DNA from: Geothermovivens sp964644845
GTDB taxonomy: Bacteria > Zhuqueibacterota > Zhuqueibacteria > Oleimicrobiales > Geothermoviventaceae
Reading direction: 5' to 3'
Length of the DNA stretch: 36,420 nucleotides
Assembly: GCA_964644845.1 (NCBI GenBank)
Contig: CAZXXS010000034.1
Location: 1 to 36,420, forward strand
The notes beneath the pieces are model-generated. The model had not been told where the DNA came from. It worked only from the letters and a program-made list of their open reading frames with translations, and made no database searches. The position numbers and the translations under genes were made by a program. Positions 16,590-24,427 of the stretch are shown one piece after another. Numbering within the stretch: the stretch's first letter is position 1; each line of letters begins with the position of its first letter.

Positions 16590-16629
16590 CCCAAACGAAA
16601 AGAGGCGACCTGCTTGCACAAGTCGCCTC
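16590..16629 (-). terminator. Intrinsic terminator of the RDD membrane-protein gene
   Basis: On the minus strand an 8-bp stem (arms at 16622-16629 and 16602-16609, GAGGCGAC type) closes a 12-base loop and is followed by TCTTTTCGTTT. It starts about 25 bases after the stop of the RDD gene. Confidence 0.75.
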
Positions 16630-16653
16630 CTGCGGATCACGTTTCGCCTTGCA

Positions 16654-17544
16654 CTACTTCTTGAACGCGTTGGCCACGTACGGGTCTAAGATGAGGTCAA
16701 GGGCGAAAATCAACGCCAGGATGGCGGTAACGTAGGCCTGCGTCGGTGTGTAGCTGTACAGCCAAGTTACCACCGCGGCTGCCACCAAGAAAACGACACC
16801 GCCCCAGCGTGCCCAGCTCTTAACCGACAACATCCCTTGCGACAGAACGATGGAAAGCACGCCCACAATCATCGCCGTGAGGGCCGCGGCGGGATTCAAC
16901 TGGTATTTCGCTGCCCCGTAGGTAACCAGAAAGATCCCCCCCACCAGGAGAACAAACGGAATGATCAGAGCGTGGCTTGGAAGCTGCGGGCAGCCGATGC
17001 CTTTCTTTTTGAAGTAGCCGCGGACAGCTCGGTGTTCCGCTTGCGGTTCGAAGGCGTAAACCACTTTGTAGATGCCGAAGAGAGAATCTTCCAGGTAGGC
17101 AAAGACAAGCAGGGAAACCAGGTAGATGACGAGAACGAGCACCAAATTGGTGTAAGAGAAGTTTGTGTACAGGACCCACAAGGCCAAAAACGGGACGATG
17201 GCTCTGGTTACGATCCACAACAACGCGGAACGTGCGTAGCCGATGCCGCCTGTGGAGCCGTCTTTGACGAACTCCTTACCGTCCTTGCGGTAAGTGACGA
17301 TCTCGCGGGCCTTTTGGCCCACTGTCTGACCGTCTTCCGCAAGGGGGGCAACGAAGAAAAGGAAGAAGCCCCAAATGAGCGGAATCAGGTAGACAACACC
17401 GAGCGACCAGTGGACCTGAAAAAAGGGTTTGGCAATCAGGTAGGAAACCGCGAGGTACAGAGAAAAAGCCAAGCTGTCCACGAGAAGTACGAGAAGATTC
17501 TGGCCTAAGGTAGGACTCGTTCCCCTGCTGTTTGCCTGCTGCAT
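16654..17544 (-). CDS. RDD-like multi-pass membrane protein
   Basis: This 296-residue protein starts with an RDD-like domain: a short polar N-terminus, membrane segments at about residues 15-35 and 43-65, and the polar motif DGQTVGQKAREI typical of the RDD family. Further segments lie near residues 100-150, 195-215, 222-240 and 250-285, making six to eight in all. RDD proteins are proposed ion exchangers or membrane scaffolds, but most are uncharacterised. The ATG at 17544 has GAGGAGG upstream; the nine codons before it are rejected for that reason. It is one of the few genes here with both a near-consensus promoter (17592-17620) and a good terminator (16590-16629), so it is a single-gene transcription unit. 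Confidence 0.75.
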   Translation of the reverse strand: MQQANSRGTSPTLGQNLLVLLVDSLAFSLYLAVSYLIAKPFFQVHWSLGVVYLIPLIWGFFLFFVAPLAEDGQTVGQKAREIVTYRKDGKEFVKDGSTGGIGYARSALLWIVTRAIVPFLALWVLYTNFSYTNLVLVLVIYLVSLLVFAYLEDSLFGIYKVVYAFEPQAEHRAVRGYFKKKGIGCPQLPSHALIIPFVLLVGGIFLVTYGAAKYQLNPAAALTAMIVGVLSIVLSQGMLSVKSWARWGGVVFLVAAAVVTWLYSYTPTQAYVTAILALIFALDLILDPYVANAFKK

Positions 17545-17591
17545 GAGATCCTCCTCTGGTTGGCATTGCACGTGTTGCTTAGGGTTGGTTG

Positions 17592-17620
17592 ATTTTACGA
17601 AATTTCGCTTGAAGTGTCAA
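17592..17620 (-). promoter_or_regulatory. Near-consensus sigma-70 promoter for the RDD gene
   Basis: On the minus strand TTGACA (17620-17615), a 17-bp spacer, and TAAAAT (17597-17592). Transcription would start about 40 bases upstream of the ATG at 17544. This is the best consensus promoter in the window. Confidence 0.8.
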
Positions 17621-17764
17621 GAAAATGTTCGCGGCAAAGTTGAGAATTTTCGTGCACTTTGGCCGATGATCCTGCCAGAGGCAGCGAGGGCATCGACTTT
17701 TGTTGCGCTTTCGAGTGGGCTACGCGTGCTGTTTACAGATGAGGCTTTTCACGGGGAGGAGCAT

Positions 17765-17812
17765 CTGTTGCAGCCTCCGAGTTGGCGACGAGTCGGACAG
17801 AGGCTACAGCAG
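17765..17812 (-). repeat. Imperfect hairpin overlapping the stop of the DUF5808 gene
   Basis: CTGTTGCAGCCTC (17765-17777) pairs with GAGGCTACAGCAG (17800-17812) with one mismatch and one G-U pair in the transcript. The upper arm includes the last two codons and stop of the DUF5808 gene. No T-run follows, so it may protect or attenuate the transcript rather than terminate it. Confidence 0.4.
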
Positions 17813-18004
17813 TTTCGGTAAAAGGATTGTCGACGCGATCAAGGCCAAAACCACGGCAATCGAAACCGGATTGGCGAAATTGATCGTCCAGCCGTAGCCC
17901 CAACGCTTTGGCACGAGCACGCGTTTGTCTTTGGGATCCCAGTAGAAGAACAGAACGTAGTGTGCCGCGTCCTTCCGGTCTCTGCCTTTTTCTTTTTTCT
18001 CCAA
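17804..18004 (-). CDS. Small DUF5808-type membrane protein
   Basis: This 66-residue protein starts with a charged segment (MEKKEKGRDRKD). The motif FFYWDPKDKRVLVPKRWGYG followed by WTINFANP matches the DUF5808 pattern (D/N-P-K-D-x-R-V-x-V-P-K-R-x-G-x-G-W-T-x-N-F). A single membrane helix forms the C-terminus (SIAVVLALIASTILLPKLL). DUF5808 units occur alone or attached to larger membrane proteins; the function is unknown. The TTG start at 18004 is chosen because GGAGGT lies upstream at a five-base spacing. A longer frame from 18088 has no such site and adds residues outside the motif. A hairpin overlaps its stop codon. Confidence 0.75.
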   Translation of the reverse strand: MEKKEKGRDRKDAAHYVLFFYWDPKDKRVLVPKRWGYGWTINFANPVSIAVVLALIASTILLPKLL

Positions 18005-18827
18005 GTTCAACCTCCGTGCGCTTGCGAATTCGCTCCCTCGCCTGACGACTGCGAGCTTGGTCGTTTTTGTTTCCCCACAGGCCTGCATTTGTGCTAGCTA
18101 CAAGCCGTTTGGCATCTGGTCCGGGGTGAGCTGCAACCGGTGTGCACCTGATGCCTGGGGCTCCAGGTTCGGACTTCGGATCAGTGCCCCGCTGGTGTTG
18201 AAGGGCCGGAGTTGTAGCCGACTGCGTCTGGCCAGGCGGTGAACGACGGCTGTTGCTCCGTTGAAGGGGTTCGGAAAAAGCGTGAGAAATGCGAGGGAGC
18301 GCGCTGACCAGGTTCCCGGGTTGGGCATCGGGACGAAACGTCAACAGGCAGACCCGGTCGAGCTCTGCCTCGTGGAAAGCAGGATTGCGCGAGCAGTACG
18401 GAGCAGACAGAGATGTTGCCCGAAGGCAGGTTTGCGCCAAACGTCCATCGAGCCCTCGAAAAAGCAGGGCCTTTGCAGCGACGCCGAGGTTGTGGGCAAA
18501 AGAACCGCCGCGGGCGCGAAGCGGCTGACAAGCCTGATCGCGAAGGTTCTCTTTTCTTGAGTCTGCATGCGGACCCGAATCTGAGTGTGCGCGTGAGTGG
18601 CCAGGAGCAGTAGCGAAAGGGGAGAAATGGCCTGGGACGTTCTCATCTTGTCACCTTGAGGGGGTGAGTTCGGCCGGAGCTTCAAATCTGGCCGGGCGGG
18701 TTCGCTAGCCGTGTGCGAGCCCTGCCAACGTAACGGTAGCCGATCCGGCGCAGCAGGGTCCCGGCTCCCAGAGGGGGTGGACGGGCTTTTGGCCGAAATT
18801 TGGCCGATCCGCTTGCGCAACGGGTTT
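18005..18827. other. Intergenic region, about 820 bp, without a recognised gene
   Basis: Both strands carry open frames typical of GC-rich noncoding DNA and none has family-like sequence. One minus-strand frame, 18341-18646, begins with a signal-like stretch and has AAGGTGAC upstream of its ATG, but it then becomes low-quality sequence; I do not call it. No RNA gene was recognised. It must hold the promoter of the DUF5808 gene. Confidence 0.55.
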
Positions 18828-19103
18828 TTACGCTCGGCGAACTAGCAGCCACACCCCCAGGGCGATCAGCAGCAGCGGCAGGAACGGACCGAGCAGAATC
18901 AAGGGAGTGAGCGCCACGGTGAGTGCACCAAGAGCCAGGGCCACTGGGAGAACAACGAACACGGCCAGAAGCGCCAGCAACAGCCCAAGCAAGATCTTGA
19001 GCGGTAGGATCAGGATTACGAAACCAACCTTCAACGTCCAGACCAAAAGCTTGAGGAAAATCCACAGGCTAAGCACAGCCACGAGCAAAAGAAGCAATTC
19101 CAT
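18828..19103 (-). CDS. Small, almost wholly hydrophobic membrane protein
   Basis: This 91-residue protein consists of about three membrane helices with very few charged residues: K18, K25, K36 and an arginine pair at the end (WLLVRRA). It has no recognisable motif. The ATG at 19103 has GAGGGAGG seven bases upstream, which supports translation and rejects the longer frame from 19313. It lies 160 bp downstream of the metal permease gene on the same strand, so it could be the last gene of that unit, or independent. I cannot propose a function beyond membrane residence. Confidence 0.68.
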   Translation of the reverse strand: MELLLLLVAVLSLWIFLKLLVWTLKVGFVILILPLKILLGLLLALLAVFVVLPVALALGALTVALTPLILLGPFLPLLLIALGVWLLVRRA

Positions 19104-19263
19104 GCTGTCCTCCCTCTTTCTTCTTGCACGTTGTCCACTTTGTGGTACGGTGCAGCAAGGTGGGAGTTTCGGTGTGCGAAGAGAAATCTGCCAGTGCCCA
19201 GAATAAGTCACGGGAGGCCGCTCGTTTCCGGCTACGAGCAGCCTCCCCAACTGAACGATGTAC

Positions 19264-20091
19264 TCACGCGGCACGGCGCTGTGGCAGCCACTTTCGACCT
19301 GCTGCCAGGGCAATCAGAAAGAGTCCGAGCAGGACCACAATGGCTGGGCCGCTGGGCATGTCCCACACGTAAGACAGGTAAAGACCGAGTACGGTGACAA
19401 CAACGCCAACGAGCCAGCCAAACACCAGCCGTCCCAACCAGGAATTGCTGTAGAGGGCAGCAATGGACGTTGGGACGACCAGGAACGAAAAGACAAGCAA
19501 GATCCCCGCAATTCTCACGCTGAGAACGATGACGAAGCCAAACGTGAGGTAGAAAAGAAAGTCCCACCAACGGTCCCTGCGGCTCAAGGCGCCGGTGCGG
19601 TAGTGGTCCGTGAGACGGGTAAATCTGTGCCGAAAGAAGTAGTGAATCAGTCCCACAACTACGTAAACAACCGCGATGCGGGCGATGTCGGGCCAATGCA
19701 CCCAAAGGATGGCCCCGGTCAGGATCTCTTTGATGTGCTCAGCACCACCGGGAGCCCGGTCCGCCACAAGGACCGCTGCAGCGGTAGCCACCGCGTACGT
19801 GATGCCAATGATCGCCTCTTGAGGAATCTTCTGCTCGCGCACACGGGTGACGGCGAAAAGACCGGATCCGAGCACAACAAAACCGAGCGAAAACACGTAA
19901 GACAGACTTTGCTCGGGGTGAATCCCGAGGATGAAGGCGACTGTTGTTCCTAAAGCAGCGATCTGGGCCAGCGCGAGGTCAACAAAGATGATCTCGCGCT
20001 GGATGACGTGAAGCCCAAGGTAGACGTGAATGACCACGATGGCCAGGGTAGCCACAAAAGGCGCTGCCATGAAACTGAGAATCTCACCCAT
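19264..20091 (-). CDS. znuB: Metal ABC transporter permease, ZnuB/TroC family
   Basis: This 275-residue inner-membrane protein has eight or nine hydrophobic segments and belongs to the ABC-3 family that imports Zn, Mn or Fe. Typical features are the N-terminal GLHVIQREIIFVDLALAQIA segment, the IGITYAVATAAAVL segment that follows a short polar loop, and the C-terminal RIAGILLVFSFLVVPTSIA block containing the ATPase-contact region. It would pass metal delivered by the binding protein encoded upstream. AGGAGGT lies nine bases before the ATG at 20091. The ATP-binding subunit normally encoded beside it is absent. A 236-bp spacer separates it from the binding-protein gene, longer than usual for such operons. 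Confidence 0.92.
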   Translation of the reverse strand: MGEILSFMAAPFVATLAIVVIHVYLGLHVIQREIIFVDLALAQIAALGTTVAFILGIHPEQSLSYVFSLGFVVLGSGLFAVTRVREQKIPQEAIIGITYAVATAAAVLVADRAPGGAEHIKEILTGAILWVHWPDIARIAVVYVVVGLIHYFFRHRFTRLTDHYRTGALSRRDRWWDFLFYLTFGFVIVLSVRIAGILLVFSFLVVPTSIAALYSNSWLGRLVFGWLVGVVVTVLGLYLSYVWDMPSGPAIVVLLGLFLIALAAGRKWLPQRRAA

Positions 20092-20234
20092 TCAGTGTTA
20101 CCTCCTGTTTCCTATTTTTCCCCAGGACCGCGCTTCGACCGCAGGGCCTGCTGAATGCTGCCTTGACCTGGCCACGTGTCGGTCGGGTGCACGCCGGTCC
20201 TGGATGAAAGTTGGAGACGAAGCGAAGACGCTTG

Positions 20235-20250
20235 CTCCTGCGTGCAGGAG
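20235..20250. repeat. Hairpin in the spacer between the znuA-like and znuB-like genes
   Basis: CTCCTG and CAGGAG form a perfect 6-bp stem around a CGTG tetraloop. It could set relative expression of the two genes by pausing or by blocking RNA decay. A minus-strand GCTCTTTTTCT (about 20275-20285) just before it may mark partial termination. Confidence 0.4.
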
Positions 20251-20327
20251 TGGCCCGAACTCGTGTTTGTCGGCAGAAAAAGAGCCCTGCTCGCCTGGCG
20301 CCCGCTCGGGGTGTCCAGCGTTGGCAG

Positions 20328-21371
20328 TCAGTGGCCCAGAGCCTCGTTAATTCGCCGGATCCACAGATCGTAGAGATCGAACACCGTGTTGACCCCGGGC
20401 TCTCCACCGACGGAGATGGGCAAGAAGACGGCTTTCACGCCTGTGCGCGCTTCGATTTTCTGGGGCGTGTGCTTCTCGAAGTAGTTGGCCACGAGCATCA
20501 AGCGGATGTTGTACTGTTTGATCTCGTCGATGACCTTCTTAACGTGCTTAGCCGTCGGCGGGATACCCGGTTTGGGCTCCACAAAGTCCACGATCTCGAG
20601 CCCGAAATCCCGGCAGAAGTATTCCCAGTTCTTGTGGTACGAAATGATTTTCTCCCCACGGAATGGCAGTGCGGCCTTCAGCCAACCGCCAAGCTTCTCG
20701 ATCAGCTTCTCACCGTCGATTTCCTGCGAGCTCAGGAAGTCGATGAGGGTTCCGTTGATTGTCATCTGGTCCAACGTCTCGCTGCCGATCAGCTGGACGA
20801 GTTCCGGGCCGTACATGGCGCTGTCGATCCGAGCGACGAACCGCCTGTACCGTTGCTCGTAGAAGTCCGCGTGCTGAGGATCAACCTTCTGCAAGCCGAT
20901 CAGGATGTTTTCCGCGATTTTCTTGATGTTGATCGGGCTGGTCTGGATGTGTGGATTCCCGTACAGGTGAATGTCGCCGGCTGAGCGGTCCACACCTCGG
21001 GTGGGCACTTCCAGCAACTTGAGTCCAGCGCTGGCAGCCACGTAGCCAATGGCCCCTTCCACGATCTTGGGGTTTCTGGCTTTGTCGATAAGCGTGGGGG
21101 CCCACAGTTCCAGGTCCAGCCCCGTGGTGATGAACAAGTCGGCGTCGCGGAGCATCAGGGCGTAGCTCGGCTTGGGAAGGACGAAATGCGGATCCTGGTT
21201 CCCTTTCGCGATCGAAGCCACCTCGACCCGGTCGCCACCGATTTCCTTGGCGACGGCGGCGAAATCGGGAATCGAACCGACGACCTTGAGCTTGTCTTTT
21301 GCAAAGGCGCTGGTGCTCCAACTCAGGAAGAAGGCTGTCAGGAGCAGCCCCAGACTGGTCACTCTTTTCAT
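20328..21371 (-). CDS. znuA: Metal ABC transporter substrate-binding protein, ZnuA/TroA-like
   Basis: This 347-residue protein has a signal peptide (MKRVTSLGLLLTAFFLSWST, then SAFA-K). It has the cluster A-I metal-binding fold: VVGSIPDFAAVAKEIGGDRV, DPHFVLPKPS (first His), GNPHIQTSP (second His), ISYHKNWEYFC (third His), and a C-terminal SVGGEPGVNTVFDLYDLW block where an Asp or Glu would complete the site. No long His-rich loop is present, so it resembles TroA/MntC as much as ZnuA; zinc or manganese is likely. GGAGGTTCTTGCG precedes the ATG at 21371, and the 27 codons farther upstream are rejected. It lies 44 bp after the porin gene and is surely co-transcribed with it. The symbol denotes the family, not a proven metal. 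Confidence 0.9.
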   Translation of the reverse strand: MKRVTSLGLLLTAFFLSWSTSAFAKDKLKVVGSIPDFAAVAKEIGGDRVEVASIAKGNQDPHFVLPKPSYALMLRDADLFITTGLDLELWAPTLIDKARNPKIVEGAIGYVAASAGLKLLEVPTRGVDRSAGDIHLYGNPHIQTSPINIKKIAENILIGLQKVDPQHADFYEQRYRRFVARIDSAMYGPELVQLIGSETLDQMTINGTLIDFLSSQEIDGEKLIEKLGGWLKAALPFRGEKIISYHKNWEYFCRDFGLEIVDFVEPKPGIPPTAKHVKKVIDEIKQYNIRLMLVANYFEKHTPQKIEARTGVKAVFLPISVGGEPGVNTVFDLYDLWIRRINEALGH

Positions 21372-21415
21372 CGCAAGAACCTCCATCTGGCTGGTTTTAC
21401 AAAAATGTGTCGTGT

Positions 21416-22729
21416 TTAGTAGGCTTCGTGTTTGTGTGGTCCCATCGACCACACAGCCTGGACGGTAGCCTGGGTTACGTCGTCGGCAAACGTGCTCAAC
21501 TTGCGCGAGAGCTGGAAGCGAAAGAACACGAACTCGCTTTGCCAGTAGGTGAAAACGAGCGAGGCACCTTTCTCTGTCTCCGAAGCTGTCCAGGGTAGTT
21601 CGGTGTAGTCAAGCCGTGCACCAAGCCACCACCGTGCGTTGAGCTTGTTCTGGAAGTAGGCGTATGCCCCCCAGGTTTGCACGTTGCCCCGTGGGGTCTG
21701 ACGCCGACTACCGATGGCTTCTGCCCGGAACTCGAAGGTTCGGTATTTCGAACGGCCGGCGGGCACCCACTTGTAGTTGATGTCGAGTCCTCCGAGCAGC
21801 GTTCGGTAGTGTGCTTCCGGATCGTTATGGCCCAGGGCACCGCTCACGCCGATTTCCAGGTAGGCGTTCTCGGTTACGTCCCAGTAGTTTTTCAAATGGG
21901 TGACAAGGACTCGCTCGCGCCCGCCGCTGTTTGCGAAGCTCGAGCCGTCGCCACCGGAGATGAATTCCAGGTTCAGCTCGTTTACGTGGGCCCACAGGCG
22001 GGGCAGGAGCCAGTTTGCCCCGACGCCCATCCCGGAGAGCCCCTCGTCGCTCAGGAACCGGGTGAGCACGTAAGGTCGGTCGACCTGCGGCAGGGCATGC
22101 TGGTGCCAGCGGTTGAGCTGGCCGAACTGGTTGCGGAACTTACCGATCTTGAGATTCAGGTTTGTGGGCAGATTGATCCACTCCATGTACGCTTCGCCGA
22201 CGTGCAGGTGACCGTTGCCCGGGATGCCCAGGAAGAACTTGCCGCGCGTGTACGGGTCCAGGGGCGAGATGATGTGAAACTCGGCTTCGCGCAAGGAGAA
22301 GCGGTTCCCGGGACCCGGACCGTGCTCGCCAGCTTCCGACTCCGGCAGACTTGTGCCAGGGAATTCGGGCGAGTGGTACCAGCCGACGAAATCCCCGGTT
22401 ACGCTGATCTCCGGGTTCAGGGCAGAGAGTTGGCGCTGGGCGCTGTAGAAGGCACGTCCTGCGGTGGCCGCCTTTGGAACGGGTTTTTTCGTCGCCGCTT
22501 CACGTGCTTTTGCGCGCAGTTTCTCGATGAGAGCCTGTTGTTGAGCCCGTTTGAACGCTTTTTCGAGTTTTGCCAGTCGTTGCTCAAGCTGCTGAAGCTT
22601 CTTCGCACGCAGCGAATCCGGTGGGGATGTTGAGAGCTTATCTTGCACCGCCGCTTGCCCGGGAGCTGAGGTGACACCAAGAGCCAGAATGAGAGCGCTC
22701 GCCGTGAATGCGATTCTCTTCTTCCACAT
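21416..22729 (-). CDS. Outer-membrane porin-like beta-barrel protein of the metal-uptake cluster
   Basis: This 437-residue protein has a signal peptide (MWKKRIAFTASALILALGVT, APGQA) and a lysine- and glutamine-rich coiled coil at about residues 40-83 (QQLEQRLAKLEKAFKRAQQQ), as in trimeric porins of the OprP/OprO or DcaP kind. Alternating strands follow to the end, including LNLKIGKFRNQFGQLNRWHQ and the closing strand ATVQAVWSMG. The last residues are HKHEAY, with Tyr at the C-terminus. It probably lets metal ions or metal complexes through the outer membrane to the ZnuA-like protein encoded 44 bp downstream. AGGAGGTGTGTTC precedes the ATG at 22729. No TonB box or plug domain is visible, so it is not a TonB-dependent receptor. 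Confidence 0.82.
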   Translation of the reverse strand: MWKKRIAFTASALILALGVTSAPGQAAVQDKLSTSPPDSLRAKKLQQLEQRLAKLEKAFKRAQQQALIEKLRAKAREAATKKPVPKAATAGRAFYSAQRQLSALNPEISVTGDFVGWYHSPEFPGTSLPESEAGEHGPGPGNRFSLREAEFHIISPLDPYTRGKFFLGIPGNGHLHVGEAYMEWINLPTNLNLKIGKFRNQFGQLNRWHQHALPQVDRPYVLTRFLSDEGLSGMGVGANWLLPRLWAHVNELNLEFISGGDGSSFANSGGRERVLVTHLKNYWDVTENAYLEIGVSGALGHNDPEAHYRTLLGGLDINYKWVPAGRSKYRTFEFRAEAIGSRRQTPRGNVQTWGAYAYFQNKLNARWWLGARLDYTELPWTASETEKGASLVFTYWQSEFVFFRFQLSRKLSTFADDVTQATVQAVWSMGPHKHEAY

Positions 22730-23316
22730 GAACACACCTCCTCTGCTGTGTGTCCCGTTAGCTGCATTTGTTCTTGGTCGGAACACTGGAGTTCTTTTGC
22801 CTCGGTCCAGTTTTGCCCCTGTGTGCAGGCTCCAGCCGGGAGAGAAATCTGCCGTTTCTCGGCGCACGCGTGACTTGCACACGTCGAACCGTACCCCAGC
22901 GACGGCCACAGCAGGCAGAGCCGAGCCCAACTCACCGTGGGGCGGAAAGGGAATTCCTTTTTCTGTCCCGGGCGTTCAGCCTTGCGAGTTGGCGACCAAA
23001 GCGTACTGCCAACGCTACGAATCCCACCGTGGCCCTGGAGGCAAAGCGTGGCTCAGTGTCCGCCTGCTGGCGCGTTCTTGCCGCTGACTCGGCCAGCGGG
23101 AGCAGTGCTGCGGCACGGGCAAGGATCCGTAGACGCGCTGGCGCCCGTGCAGGTCTCGCACGCGGGGAGTTTTGTTCTCCCAGCGAGGCGCAAGTGCAGA
23201 GGAACGCTTTTGATCGTTTGGAGTCGAAAAGCTACACGGAAGTGGGGAAGCTGTTCCTCCTGAACGCCCGCTGCGATCACACTGGACCGTTCTGCCAGAA
23301 GATTGTTCGCAGGATG
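22730..23316. other. Intergenic region upstream of the porin gene
   Basis: This 587-bp stretch separates the small HNHH/Cys protein gene from the porin gene, both on the minus strand. It should hold the porin promoter and any metal-responsive operator. I could not pick out a consensus promoter or a clear Zur/Fur-type palindrome. Open frames in it lack ribosome-binding sites and look like noncoding GC-rich DNA. Confidence 0.55.
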
Positions 23317-23634
23317 TCAGAAACTCGGGGGTGCGCGAACGTGGAAAGTTTTCAAACAGGGTTGGGAAAAGGTGAAGGTGACAACAGGCAGAGGGAGAAA
23401 CGCCGCTGGTTGCAGTGTGGTGACAGTGACCTGCTGGACCGTGAGGCTCAGGCTGGGATCCTGGCCAAGCATGTACCACTGGCAGGCCGGACAATTCGGG
23501 CGGCACGTGAGGGGGAGGTCGTGGTGATTGTGCAGCAGGTCGACAGCGACGCTGATGCCGCTGTAGGACAGCAGGACCAGGGCCAGGAGGGTCGAAAACG
23601 CCAAACTGCGACGATGTCGTAACAACTTTCGCAT
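23317..23634 (-). CDS. Small secreted protein with HNHH and Cys motifs (putative metal-related)
   Basis: This 105-residue protein has an N-terminal signal or anchor helix (residues 10-31). It is followed at once by LLHNHHDLPLTCRPNCPACQ and W, that is H-x-H-H and C-x3-C-x2-C clusters suited to binding a metal ion. The rest is a hydrophobic beta-rich tail ending in VRAPPSF. Short secreted proteins with an HNH...CPxC block and an RAPP terminus, related in style to DUF2946, occur beside metal-uptake outer-membrane proteins in several Gram-negative groups (from memory). The porin, binding-protein and permease genes lie downstream on the same strand, which fits a role in metal sensing or delivery (inference). 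GGGAGAACC precedes the ATG at 23634; the ten codons before it are rejected. Confidence 0.7.
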   Translation of the reverse strand: MRKLLRHRRSLAFSTLLALVLLSYSGISVAVDLLHNHHDLPLTCRPNCPACQWYMLGQDPSLSLTVQQVTVTTLQPAAFLPLPVVTFTFSQPCLKTFHVRAPPSF

Positions 23635-24427
23635 GGTTCTCCCACTGCTTCGGCGTAGCGACACCGCCCGGAGATGTCCGTAAAGCTTGCCATGTGCGGC
23701 TTCATCCTCGCTTACGCGCGAGTTGGGGCGAACGTTCCCTGATGACCAGGAGTACTCGGGAGCTGTTCATCTCGGTCTCGCGAAGGCCAGGAACGCAGCT
23801 TGGGTGACACGGAAATCTCCGTTTCTCCGGCTGCCCCCCAGGGCGCCTTGGGTTTTGCCATGTCGTTGGCAGTCACGACATCTGGAGCTGCGAAATCAGC
23901 TGGCGGATTCCCTTAGCAAGACGGCGGGCAGTTGCAGCACGCCTTGCCCGAGCGGAATTGAGGGACCAGGTGTTCGACGGGCCTAAGCCGGATTCGGGAA
24001 GCTGTCTTGGCTCGGATCGAAGGGAAGTCCGGTCCCTCAGCGCCCGGAAGACGCACGCGAAACCGGCAGGTTTTTCGCCTCGAGGATTGCAGTGCCGGTT
24101 GTGCGTGACTCACCGCAGCGAAACTGGAGAACTTGCTGGTTCTGGGGTTCGCACCGGGTTTGGGGATTCCCCTTTTGGCAGTTGACGCAGCGCCTGAGAC
24201 GCTGGTTGCTTTCTCTTGGGGAGTACCGGTCACAGCTTTCTCTTCCAGTTCGTCGCAACTGTGTTTTCGACTCGAAAGAGATCACGAAAGTGTGTTGCCT
24301 GTGGGTCGGGTAGCCTTGACTAAGAACCTATTTTGTCGTATATTGCGGCCGTTCGTGCGCTGCCGGTGGGTGTGGCAGTTCGAGGCGAGACAAGTTCAGA
24401 CGTGTTCGAATACGGAGGTGGCATCAG
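23635..24427. other. Intergenic region upstream of prfB
   Basis: This 793-bp spacer lies between divergently transcribed genes. It contains the prfB promoter at 24316-24344. A short plus-strand frame at 23692 begins MCGF, like a class II amidotransferase, but stops after 16 codons and is taken as chance. No RNA gene was recognised. The upstream signals of the minus-strand HNHH/Cys gene must also lie here, but I could not identify them. Confidence 0.55.
24316..24344 (+). promoter_or_regulatory. Sigma-70 promoter for the prfB operon
   Basis: TTGACT (24316-24321), a 17-bp spacer, and TATATT (24339-24344). Transcription would begin near 24351, leaving a leader of about 77 bases before the prfB ATG. 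Five of six bases match consensus in each element. Confidence 0.78.

Noticed and set aside
18341..18646. Minus-strand 101-codon frame with a signal-like N-terminus and AAGGTGAC upstream
   Set aside because: The remainder is Ser/Thr/Arg/Pro-rich out-of-frame-style sequence with no family likeness; probably chance in GC-rich DNA.
20092..20327. Search for an ABC ATPase remnant between the znuA-like and znuB-like genes
   Set aside because: No Walker A, signature or Walker B motif is visible in any frame of the gap, and it is too short for a remnant to be recognised.
23692..23742. Short frame beginning MCGF, like a class II glutamine amidotransferase
   Set aside because: It stops after 16 codons, has no ribosome-binding site, and no continuation in another frame looks like asparagine synthase.
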